The translations under genes were made by a program, and so were the position numbers. A model generated the notes under the pieces. That model was not told the DNA's origin. It did no database searches and worked only from the letters and a program-made list of their open reading frames with translations. Positions 56,801 to 64,000 of a DNA stretch of 64,000 nt are shown here, piece after piece (position 1 is the first letter of the stretch; the number at the start of each line of letters is the position of its first letter). This DNA comes from [Mycobacterium] vasticus (GTDB taxonomy: Bacteria > Actinomycetota > Actinomycetes > Mycobacteriales > Mycobacteriaceae): the NCBI RefSeq assembly GCF_020181595.1, contig NZ_CP084028.1, positions 2,306,298 through 2,370,297 on the forward strand. Direction: 5' to 3'.

Positions 56801-59264
56801 CCTCCACGAAGTTGGCGTGCCCGGCGGCGGCCGCGGTGACGGCCTGGGCGAACCGCACCGGGTTGCGCAGGTTGTGCACCCAATAGTCGGCGTCAAAAGC
56901 CGGTGTGCCGGAACCGGTTTGGCCGACGGTGCTGATCAGCGGGATCTTCGGCGCGGACGGCTGCAGGCCGGCCAGTTCGGTGCGCAGCTCCGCCAGGATG
57001 GGGTCGACGGTGGGGTGGTGCGAGGCCACGTCCACCTCGACGCGCCGGGCCAGCTTGCCCTGGGCATCGACGATCGCGACGACGGCGTCCACCTGCTCGG
57101 GCGGGCCGGCGATCACGGTCTGCTGCGGGGCGGCGTACACCGCGACGGTCAGATCGGAGTGCTCGGCGATCAGCTTCTCGGCGGCCTCGGCGTCAAGCTC
57201 CAGCAGCGCCATCGCGCCCTGGCCACTGAGCCGTGCCATCAGCTTGGAGCGGGTGGCGATCACCTTCAGCCCGTCGGCGGGGCTCAGCGCACCGGAGACG
57301 ACGGCCGCGGCCACCTCCCCCATCGAGTGCCCGATCACCGCGTCCGGCTCGACACCGTGCGAGCGCCACAGCGCGGTCAACGCCAGCTGCATACCCACCA
57401 GCACCGGCTGGATGCGGTCGATACCGACCACCGGCTCACCGGACTCCAGCACCTGTCGCAGCGAGAACCCGACCTGGGCAACGAAGTCCGGTTCCAGCTC
57501 GTCGACGGCGGCGGCGAACGCCGGCTCGTCGGCCAGCAGTTGGCGGCCCATGCCGGCCCACTGCGAACCCTGCCCGGAGTACAGGAACACGGTTCCCTTG
57601 CCGCCCTGGGCATTACGCGTGCCGACCACCCCGGGTGCGGGGTAGCCACCGGCCACCGCGCGCAGCCCGGCCAAAGCCTGCTCGGTGTCGCATGCGCTGA
57701 CGGTGGCGAACTTGGCGTAGCGGCTGCGGTGGTGGTTGAGCGTGCTGGCGATGTCGGCCAGCGGCACACCCGCGCCGGGGCCCGCCAGCCAGTCGGCCAG
57801 CGTCGCGGCCCAGGCCGCCACCCGCTGCTCGGTCTTGCCCGAGACCACCAGCGTGCTCACCGAATCGGTCGGAGCCGGTGCGGGAACCGGGTCCGGGCCC
57901 TGCTCGAGCACCACGTGCGCGTTGGTTCCGCCGAGCCCGAACGACGACACCGCGGCGCGGCGCGGTCCCTCGGCCGCCGGCCACGGCGTCATCTCGGTGG
58001 GGATGAACAGCCGGGTCGGAGTCGGGTCGATCGACGGATTCCATTTGGAGAAGTGCAGATTCGGCGGGATCTGAGCCCGCTGTACCGCAAGTGCGGCCTT
58101 GATGAAGCCGGCGATGCCCGCCGCCGCCTCCAAGTGGCCGATGTTGGTCTTCACCGCACCCAGCGCACAGCGGTCCGGCCCCTTGCCGTACACGTCGGCC
58201 AGGGCCTCGAACTCGATCGGGTCACCGAGACCGGTTCCGGTGCCGTGCGTTTCGATCAGGTTCACCGAAGTAGGCGGGACATTCGCACCGCGCAGCGCCT
58301 GGCGGATCACCTCGCTCTGGGCGATGGTGTTCGGCGCGGTCAGACCGTTGGAGCGGCCGTCCTGGTTGACCGCCGAGCCCCGCACCACCGCGAGCACCCG
58401 GTCGCCGTCGCGCATCGCGTCGGTGAGTCGCTTGAGCACCACGACCCCGGTGCCCTCGCCGCGCACGAAACCGTCGGCGCCGGCGTCGAAGCTGTGGCAG
58501 CGGCCACGCGGGGACAGCATCCCCCACTTGGCCATGGCGATCTGGGTCTCGGGGCGCAGGATGAGGCTGACGCCACCGGCCAGTGCCAGGTCACTCTCAC
58601 GCATGCGCAGGCTCTGGCAGGCCATGTGGATGGTGACCAGCGACGACGAGCACGCCGAGTCCATCGCGACCGCGGGCCCGCGCAGACCCAGCAGGTAGGC
58701 GATGCGTCCGACCGCCACGGCGTGGGCGGTTCCGGTGGCCGTGTAGCCGTCGATGGCATCCGGGTTCGACCCCGAAATACCTTGGTACTCCGTGTAATAG
58801 ATGCCCATCATCACCGCGGCGCGGATCCCGGCCAGCTTCTCCGGTGACATTCCGGCGTGCTCGAGAGCCTCCCACGCCACTTCCAGTATCAGCCGCTGCT
58901 GGGGGTCCATGGCTTCCGCTTCGCGCGGCGAGATGCCGAAGAAGTCGGCGTCGAAACCGGCCACATCATCGGTGAGGAAGCCGCCCCACTTCGACGACAT
59001 CTTGCCCGGCGCCAGAGTGTCCGGGTCGTAGTACTCGTCGGCGTCCCAGCGGTCCGCGGGAACCTCGACGATCGCATCGGTGCCGCCCGCGAGCATGTCC
59101 CAGTAGGCGTCGGGACCGGCGGCCCCGCCGGGCAGCCGGCAGCCGATGCCGACGACCGCGATCGGTTCGGCGGCCGTGGTCGCAGCCGCCTTCTCGAACT
59201 TCCCGTTCAGTTCGTCGCGCTTCTCGGCCGGCAGCGCCGCCATCCGATTGAAGATCGTCGTCAT
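53838..59264 (-). CDS. ppsD: Type I polyketide synthase, PpsD-like (KS-AT-DH-KR-ACP)
   Basis: A 1808-residue module. N-terminal docking helix (MAALPAEKRDELNGKFEKA), KS with Cys205 (SACSSSLVTIH), AT with GHSMGEVAAAVV (Ser near 645) and VASH, the methylmalonyl-type motif; DH with an intact HxxxGxxxxP (HKVHGQVVMP, His near 944) and YRIHPVMLDAALQ; KR with TGGLGGIGLVVARW and GFSSTSSLLG...SYAAASAWLD, in which the usual Asn of YxxxN is Ser; and ACP with TELGMDSLMA (Ser near 1726). No enoyl reductase. The ATG at 59264 overlaps the previous stop by one base (TGATG); a TTG one codon earlier is less likely. Order and domains match PpsD of the phthiocerol synthase. Confidence 0.92.
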   Translation of the reverse strand: MTTIFNRMAALPAEKRDELNGKFEKAAATTAAEPIAVVGIGCRLPGGAAGPDAYWDMLAGGTDAIVEVPADRWDADEYYDPDTLAPGKMSSKWGGFLTDDVAGFDADFFGISPREAEAMDPQQRLILEVAWEALEHAGMSPEKLAGIRAAVMMGIYYTEYQGISGSNPDAIDGYTATGTAHAVAVGRIAYLLGLRGPAVAMDSACSSSLVTIHMACQSLRMRESDLALAGGVSLILRPETQIAMAKWGMLSPRGRCHSFDAGADGFVRGEGTGVVVLKRLTDAMRDGDRVLAVVRGSAVNQDGRSNGLTAPNTIAQSEVIRQALRGANVPPTSVNLIETHGTGTGLGDPIEFEALADVYGKGPDRCALGAVKTNIGHLEAAAGIAGFIKAALAVQRAQIPPNLHFSKWNPSIDPTPTRLFIPTEMTPWPAAEGPRRAAVSSFGLGGTNAHVVLEQGPDPVPAPAPTDSVSTLVVSGKTEQRVAAWAATLADWLAGPGAGVPLADIASTLNHHRSRYAKFATVSACDTEQALAGLRAVAGGYPAPGVVGTRNAQGGKGTVFLYSGQGSQWAGMGRQLLADEPAFAAAVDELEPDFVAQVGFSLRQVLESGEPVVGIDRIQPVLVGMQLALTALWRSHGVEPDAVIGHSMGEVAAAVVSGALSPADGLKVIATRSKLMARLSGQGAMALLELDAEAAEKLIAEHSDLTVAVYAAPQQTVIAGPPEQVDAVVAIVDAQGKLARRVEVDVASHHPTVDPILAELRTELAGLQPSAPKIPLISTVGQTGSGTPAFDADYWVHNLRNPVRFAQAVTAAAAGHANFVEVSPHPLLSHAINGNLETARPAGDAVVTGTLLREQPEALSFHTNLANVAPPAADAAVPDGGVGRADLPPRPWQHVRYWAAPTAANRHAADAHPLLGIHVELPSGHGHVWQSDVGTDIVAWMSHHKVHGQVVMPATGFAEIALAAAGEALGLPASAVAVDRVEVEQMLRVDERTEVTTRLLHDADGSEELRIEIHSRPAGGSWSRHAVARAAAAQPAGQPQRPVPASGGTTLSPADLYAALRGTGLQHGPAFAALTRIVRKPGGASEAEIVLPDEATAHRGYRIHPVMLDAALQCLAAALPDESLMGSAGMEEATYLPVAVESIRIFGEVGRRARGYAELVSHDDSGIMGRVTLTDDTGTVTAELSGIYLQRVQRRTVPLPLSQKVFDAEWVDAPAPAQPSDAPDGSWLVLTEGGETEALATDFAARFSTERRRVITADLTSEPAVREAFARTADDPDRPPVGVVVLAASKPFDGTESGDAPGRGRDLAWSVVSTVRTVVSGWHGTPPRLWLVGRNGLTVDPGEAGDPSISALKGLVRVLAYEHPDLHTGVVDLDGSADPAAALITELGLASTDDVVAWRGENRYAERLKRATLNPTGIPAVRSDGAYVLTGGLGGIGLVVARWLIEHGAARIVLNSRSQPSEEQRAIIAELEQKAQITVVSGDLATPGVAESLVAAAEQTGLTLRGVIHGAAVIDDQIVVGIDHDTLDRVWAPKATAALRLHVATAGKELDWWVGFSSTSSLLGAPGQGSYAAASAWLDGLVAWRRAAGVPAITINWGQWSGVGVAQELKFSALDPINPDEGMEALEAILGGDLSRIGVARLRLDRVAAAFPELQQLGYFATLAEELDLDDEDDDWPGPEGLKQLDAAEATKAVVARLGSRIMAIMGYPKGSVIDPARPLTELGMDSLMAVRIRNTVRGDFGAEPPVALLLQGASLNDLAADLARQLGLAQAETADGAGDGGGVRGRAQQRAAARQRAAARRKVGDRS

Positions 59265-62200
59265 CAAAAACCGCTCTCGCTACCCGTCGAAGCCGACTCG
59301 ACCTGATCGAACAACTCGTCCAGCACACCGCCGGACGACTCGAACATCAGGTGGTCGTCGGCTTCCGCCTCGTCATCCGGCGTGGCGTACGCGGTGGCCA
59401 GCAAACCCACCAGATGCGTCGCCAACGCCGAGATGCTGGGGTGGTTCCACAGCATTGACGCCGACAAATCCACCCCAACCAACTGTTGTGTCTCCTTGAG
59501 CACCGTCATCGCAATCATCGAGTCCAGGCCCATCTCCGGGAACGGCTGGTCCACGTCGACCGCCGCCGCCGATGTCCGGAGCTCGCGCGCAAGAATAGCC
59601 TGCAGCCGCACCGTCAACTCGCCGAGCCGCTCGTCGGCCGGGATCGCCGACCAGTCCGGGGCACCGGTCGCCGCGGACGCCGATGCGCTGCCACCCGACT
59701 GCTCACCCGTCTCAGCAGCACCGATAGTCACATCTGCCTCGCCGACCAGGTCCTCGAAGAACGTCAGGTCGCGGAACTCCGGCGAGGTCGCCACGGCGCG
59801 GTCGATACGCAACCGGCCCACCCCGACCCGGGCGCCGATCCGTTCCGAACCGCCGCCGAGCACCGCGTCGAGGGCCTCGACGCCTTCGTCGGGGCTGATC
59901 GGATCCAGCACGCTCAGCGTCATGGAACGCCCGAGGCCCACATCCGACCACTGCCCCCAGTTGATGGCGGTACCGGGCAGCCCGGCGGCGTGCCGCCACG
60001 TCATCAGGGCATCCAGCCAGGCGTTGGAGGTGGCATAACCCAGCTGGCCGGGCAGGCCCAGCAGCGCGGCCATCGAGGAGAAGCCCACCCACCAGTCCAG
60101 TTCGCGGGCGGCGGTCGCGGCATGCAGCCGCGCCGCACCGGCGGCCTTGGCCGACCAGACGCTCTCCAAGCTCTCGCGGGTCACCGCAGTCACCAGGCCG
60201 TCACCGAGCACGCCGGCCGCGTGTACAACGCCGCGCAGCGGCATGCCGGTCTCTTCGGCGGCGGCCACCAGACGCTCGGCCACCCCCGGCGCGCTGATGT
60301 CGCCGGGGACGAACATCGCCTCGGTCTCAGCGCACAGCTCCGCGAGGACGGCGCGCTGCTCCTCGGAGAGCTCACTGCGGCCGTTGAGGATGATCCGTCC
60401 GGCGCCGCGGGCCGCCAACCAGCGCGCGACCACGATGCCCAGGCCGCCCAGCCCACCGGTGAGCAGGTAGGAGCCGTCGGCGCGGACCTGGGCTTGGGGT
60501 GCTTCGGCGCCCAAGGTTGCCCGGGTGAGCCGTTCGGTGAACCGCTGCCCGCCTCGCCAGGCGATCACGTCGTCGCGCAGCGGTGCCTGCAGTTCGGCCA
60601 GCAGGTCTGCGGCCAGGGTTTCGGCATCAGCCGTTTCGTCCAGGTCGACCAGGGTGGCGCCCAGGTCCGGCTCGTCGGCCAGCACGCGGGCGAGCTCGCC
60701 GGGGAACCGCCAGGTGCGGACCACGCCCTTGAGCGCGCCGATGGCGGGGTCACCACCACCATCACCGCCGACGCTCAGACCACCGCGGCTGACCAGCCAC
60801 AGCCGCGGTGTCGCGCCGTCGACGGCCGCCCGGGCCGCCGTCGAGGCGGTCCAGATGAGTTCGCGGGCGCGGGCCAGTTCGCCCTCGGGGTCGGTGCCGT
60901 CGAACGTGTGGCTCCCCAGCAGCACGACGACACCGGCCGGTGGGTGCGCCGGGTCGGCGCCGGCCTGCGCGACCGCCTCGGCCAGCGCCGGCCGGTCGGC
61001 GAACGGCCCGGTGAGGACCCTGCGGTTCGGCCCGGCCAGCCGGGCGGAGAATGCGGCGGCCAGTGCTTCGGATCCGGGCTCGGTGAGCAGCAGCCAGCTG
61101 CCGGCTGCCACGCCGGTGGATTCCGGTGCCGGGCTGGGTGTCCACTCGGTGGCGTAGAGCTTCTGCTCCAGCGGGACCCGCAGGCTGCGCGGGTCGAGCG
61201 GGCGCAGTTGGACGCCGGTGAGCTCGGCGATCGCAGTGCCGTCGTCACCGGTGAGCACGACTCGGCCGGTGACGGCTGCGTCGTCGGCCCCGGTGATCTC
61301 GGTGTGGCAGTGCACCTGGCGTCCGGCGGGGGCGAAGACCCGTACCGCGGCGACCGACGCCGGCGCGTAGCCCAATCCGTCGTCGGCGACCTCGATCGCC
61401 GACGCCAGCTTGCGCAGGGCGGCGTCCAGCAGCGCAGGGTGCAGGCGATAGGCGGGGTGGGCGGCTGCGCCGTCCGGCAGCGCGAGCGGGTCCCCGGAGG
61501 GCAGCTCGGTGGCCGGTTCGGCGGTGGCGATGACGGCGTGTGCGTGGCGGATCCAGGCTTCGCCGGTGGCGCGGGCGTGGATCTCGACCCGCGTCTGGCC
61601 GTCGGCCTGGTTCAGCTGGGTGGTCACCTGCATGCCGCCGTCGAGCACCAACGGCTGCTCGATCTCCAGGCCGCTGACCATGATCGCCTCGGCGGGCGTG
61701 CCCAGGGCCTGGCTGCCTGCGGCCAGTGCCATCTCGATCAGGGCCGCGGCAGGCAACACCGCCTGGCCCTGCACCGGGCTGGCGCCCAGCCACGACAGCG
61801 TCTCGGGGCCCAGGGTGGTCTGCCACATGTGGTCGCGGCCGCTGAGCATCTCGACGTGCGCCCCGAGCAGCGGGTGGGTGTCGGGTGCCTGGCCGGCGGC
61901 CCGCGCGGGTGCGACGAGCCAGTGCCGGGTGTGCTGCCAGACCGAGTTGGGCAGTTCCGCGAAGCCGCCGGGCGCGCCGGCGCCGGCGCCGAGTTCGGCC
62001 AGCTGCAGGTGGAAGCTCAGGGTTTCGTCGTCGCCGCGTCGCAGGGTGGACGCCACGGTCACCGGTTCGCCGGTGGCTGCTTCGGCGGTCTCGCTGACCG
62101 AGTGGGTCAGCAGCGGGTGCGGGCTGATCTCGATGAACGTGGTGTGGTCTTGCGCCGCTTTGGTGATGGCCTGGCTGACCAGTGCCGGACGGCGCACATT

Positions 62201-64000
62201 GTCAGCCCAGTACTGCGCATCGAGCACCGGCGTGGGCCCGGCCGGATCAACCGTGGTGGAAATGAACGGAATCGACGGCGCCGACGGCACCAGATCCGCC
62301 AACGCCGCACGCAGTTCACCCAGGATCGGATCCATGAACGCCGTATGCGAAGCGACCTCCATATTCACCCGCCGAGCAAACAACTCCTGACCCGCCACCG
62401 CGGCAATCACCGCATCCACACCATCGGGCGAACCCGCAACCACCGTCTGCCGCGGCGACAAGAACCCCGCCACCTCAACACCGGGATAACCCGCCAACAA
62501 CTCCCCCGTCGCCTGCGCGTCGAGCTCCAACAAGGCCACCGCACCCTGGCCCGCCTGACGCGACATCAACGACGACCGCACCGCGATCAAACCCAAACCC
62601 TGCTCCAGCGTCAGCGCCCCGGCCACCACCGCCGCAGACACCTCCCCCATCGAATGCCCAATCACCGCATCCGGAACCACCCCATAGGAACGCCACAACG
62701 CAGCCAACGCCAACTGCAACCCCATGATCACCGGCTGCACCTGAGCATCACCAGAAATCTCGGCACCCTGCTCAATCACCTCACGCAGCGAAAAACCCAC
62801 CCGCGCAGCAAAAACCGGCTCCAACTCATCAACCGCAGCAGCAAACACCGGCTCATCAGCCAACAACCGACGACCCATACCCACCCAATGCGAACCCTGA
62901 CCCGAAAACACGAACACCGGCCGGGTCACGGGCGTCAGCGGTCGCGCCTCGGTGACTCCGGCGGCGCTCTCGCCGGCGGCCAGTGCCTGCAGGCCGGCCA
63001 CCGCCTGGGCGTGGTCGCGGGCACAGACGCTCGCGGTGTATTTGAAGCGGCTCCGGTTGGCGCGCAGGGAATGTGCGATGTCGGCCAGTGGCACGTCGGC
63101 GCCGTCGGCCTGCAACCACGCCGCCAGCGCACCCGCGGTCGCGGCGATCCGCGCCGGAGACTTACCCGAAACCACCAACGTGTTCACCACCGGTGACGAG
63201 GTCGCTTCCGCAGCCTCAGGCTCCGGGGCCTGCTCGACGATCACGTGCGCATTGGTGCCCGACACCCCGAACGAAGACACCCCCGCCCGACGCGGACGCG
63301 ACACCACCGGCCAGTCCATCGGCTGCGCTGCGATCGTGAACTGCGAAGCCCCCGCGCCCGCGTTCGGCGTCAGCTCGGCGAAGTTCAGGTGCCGCGGGAT
63401 GAACCCGTGCTGCACCGACAACACCGTCTTGATGAAACCCGCCACACCGGAAGCAGATTCCAGGTGACCCAGATTGGTCTTCACCGAACCCAACACCAAC
63501 GGCGCCGAACCACCCCGCTCACCGAACACCGCCGACAAGGCATCCAACTCAATCGGATCACCCAACGCCGTCCCGGTACCATGCGCCTCGACATAATCCA
63601 GATCGCCCGGCGACAACCGAGCCGACGCCAACGCCGCCCGCACCACCTTCTGCTGCGCCGGACCCGACGGCACCGTCTGACCCGACGACGGCCCATCCTG
63701 ATTCACCGCCGAACCCGACACCACCGCCAGAACCCGATCACCATCACGCTGGGCATCCGACAAACGCTTGAGCACCACCACCCCAGCGCCCTCAGACCGC
63801 ACATACCCATCAGCAGCAGCATCAAAAGTCTTACACTGCCCGTCCGGGGCCAACATCCCCCACCGCGACGTCGCAATGCTGTTCTGCGGGGTCAGAATCA
63901 AGTTCACCCCGGCCGCCAACGCCTGATCCGACTCCCGGCGCCGCAAACTCGCACACGCCAGATGAATCGACACCAACGACGACGAACACGCCGTATCCAC
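59264..64000 (-). CDS. Type I polyketide synthase, KS-AT-(inactive DH)-KR-ACP, N-terminus outside window
   Basis: The last 1578 residues of a module. The KS enters mid-domain at DTACSSSLVSIH (the GTG at 64000 is an internal Val, not a start). The KS is of the Pks12/Pks7/Pks1-like type (VNQDGPSSGQTVPSGPAQQ) rather than the Pps type (DGRSNG). AT has GHSMGEVSAAVV (about 62650) and VASH (about 62350), pointing to methylmalonyl-CoA. The DH region is present, but the catalytic His is Ser (SPVQGQAVLP; codon 61780-61778) and DAALQ is DAALR, so it should be inactive. KR is intact (TGGLGGLGIVVARW; GYATSNAWLD). No ER. ACP has MGLDSMIAM (about 59525), and an acidic tail (ESSGGVLDELFDQVES) looks like a docking peptide for the next KS. 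Expected product: alpha-methyl, beta-hydroxy acyl unit. Confidence 0.9.
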   Translation of the reverse strand: MDTACSSSLVSIHLACASLRRRESDQALAAGVNLILTPQNSIATSRWGMLAPDGQCKTFDAAADGYVRSEGAGVVVLKRLSDAQRDGDRVLAVVSGSAVNQDGPSSGQTVPSGPAQQKVVRAALASARLSPGDLDYVEAHGTGTALGDPIELDALSAVFGERGGSAPLVLGSVKTNLGHLESASGVAGFIKTVLSVQHGFIPRHLNFAELTPNAGAGASQFTIAAQPMDWPVVSRPRRAGVSSFGVSGTNAHVIVEQAPEPEAAEATSSPVVNTLVVSGKSPARIAATAGALAAWLQADGADVPLADIAHSLRANRSRFKYTASVCARDHAQAVAGLQALAAGESAAGVTEARPLTPVTRPVFVFSGQGSHWVGMGRRLLADEPVFAAAVDELEPVFAARVGFSLREVIEQGAEISGDAQVQPVIMGLQLALAALWRSYGVVPDAVIGHSMGEVSAAVVAGALTLEQGLGLIAVRSSLMSRQAGQGAVALLELDAQATGELLAGYPGVEVAGFLSPRQTVVAGSPDGVDAVIAAVAGQELFARRVNMEVASHTAFMDPILGELRAALADLVPSAPSIPFISTTVDPAGPTPVLDAQYWADNVRRPALVSQAITKAAQDHTTFIEISPHPLLTHSVSETAEAATGEPVTVASTLRRGDDETLSFHLQLAELGAGAGAPGGFAELPNSVWQHTRHWLVAPARAAGQAPDTHPLLGAHVEMLSGRDHMWQTTLGPETLSWLGASPVQGQAVLPAAALIEMALAAGSQALGTPAEAIMVSGLEIEQPLVLDGGMQVTTQLNQADGQTRVEIHARATGEAWIRHAHAVIATAEPATELPSGDPLALPDGAAAHPAYRLHPALLDAALRKLASAIEVADDGLGYAPASVAAVRVFAPAGRQVHCHTEITGADDAAVTGRVVLTGDDGTAIAELTGVQLRPLDPRSLRVPLEQKLYATEWTPSPAPESTGVAAGSWLLLTEPGSEALAAAFSARLAGPNRRVLTGPFADRPALAEAVAQAGADPAHPPAGVVVLLGSHTFDGTDPEGELARARELIWTASTAARAAVDGATPRLWLVSRGGLSVGGDGGGDPAIGALKGVVRTWRFPGELARVLADEPDLGATLVDLDETADAETLAADLLAELQAPLRDDVIAWRGGQRFTERLTRATLGAEAPQAQVRADGSYLLTGGLGGLGIVVARWLAARGAGRIILNGRSELSEEQRAVLAELCAETEAMFVPGDISAPGVAERLVAAAEETGMPLRGVVHAAGVLGDGLVTAVTRESLESVWSAKAAGAARLHAATAARELDWWVGFSSMAALLGLPGQLGYATSNAWLDALMTWRHAAGLPGTAINWGQWSDVGLGRSMTLSVLDPISPDEGVEALDAVLGGGSERIGARVGVGRLRIDRAVATSPEFRDLTFFEDLVGEADVTIGAAETGEQSGGSASASAATGAPDWSAIPADERLGELTVRLQAILARELRTSAAAVDVDQPFPEMGLDSMIAMTVLKETQQLVGVDLSASMLWNHPSISALATHLVGLLATAYATPDDEAEADDHLMFESSGGVLDELFDQVESASTGSESGF

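Noticed and set aside
56223-58847. An 874-codon plus-strand frame opposite the PpsD-like gene
   Set aside because: Antisense shadow; no start context and no family resemblance.
59486-63196. A 1236-codon open frame on the plus strand opposite the rightmost PKS
   Set aside because: It is the mirror of a GC-rich gene: Arg/His/Gln/Gly-rich with no domain, while the minus strand carries full PKS domains.
63998-64000. GTG at the window edge as the start of the last PKS
   Set aside because: It encodes the Val before Asp-Thr-Ala-Cys-Ser-Ser in the KS active site, about 200 residues into a normal KS.

Overview
This is a high-GC actinobacterial chromosome fragment from a mycobacterium. The gene order treY, ilvA, Ddn-like gene, fadD11, dnaE1, rluD-family gene, lspA, ansA, dinB, ileS matches the Rv1536-Rv1563c part of the M. 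tuberculosis chromosome. PPE-SVP proteins, stand-alone PE-PPE hydrolases, an MmpL transporter, F420-type enzymes and PDIM-type polyketide synthases also point to Mycobacterium. The species cannot be named from the sequence.

Region 1 (1-25.7 kb) is mostly conserved backbone: trehalose synthesis (treY, cut by the window edge), threonine deaminase, a complete fadD11 with an enoyl-CoA hydratase, a MerR/F420-oxidoreductase divergon, DNA polymerase III alpha, dodecin, lspA, asparaginase, polymerase IV, a PPE-PPE-DUF732 operon, and ileS. The ileS leader carries a visible translational T-box riboswitch. Departures from the expected backbone are the absence of treZ after treY and a DUF488 gene whose family-length reading frame has no ordinary start codon.

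Region 2 (25.7-49.4 kb) is accessory. It opens with a secreted PE-PPE hydrolase and an OsmC-hemerythrin-hemerythrin stress operon. A lipid-tailoring group follows: MmpL transporter, Baeyer-Villiger-type monooxygenase, membrane-anchored AurF-like diiron oxygenase, two methyltransferases of the Rv2952 (phthiotriol methyltransferase) family flanking a P450, two coupled SDRs and an alpha/beta hydrolase. A block of three large secreted proteins of unknown function comes next, two of them tandem paralogues of over 500 residues, set in AT-richer spacers with palindromes. A nitroreductase / DUF2505 / flavodoxin operon, a 57-bp tandem repeat and a second LCMT-family methyltransferase complete the region.

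Region 3 (48.2-64 kb, all minus strand) is a modular polyketide assembly line read toward lower coordinates: a PKS entering from the right edge (KS-AT-degenerate DH-KR-ACP), then PpsD-like (KS-AT-DH-KR-ACP), PpsE-like (KS-AT-ACP-condensation-like) and a PapA5-like acyltransferase. The genes overlap or nearly touch (TGATG, GTGA, an 18-base gap), so they form one translationally coupled operon. In M. tuberculosis the equivalent proteins make phthiocerol and esterify it with mycocerosic acids. Here drrABC are absent between ppsE and papA5, and the module feeding PpsD lacks the enoyl reductase of PpsC and has a dead dehydratase. Its KS and AT cores also use different codons from the rest of the gene. 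The product is therefore probably PDIM-related but not PDIM itself. The P450, methyltransferases, SDRs and MmpL in Region 2 are plausible tailoring and export partners, though this is inferred from proximity and family.
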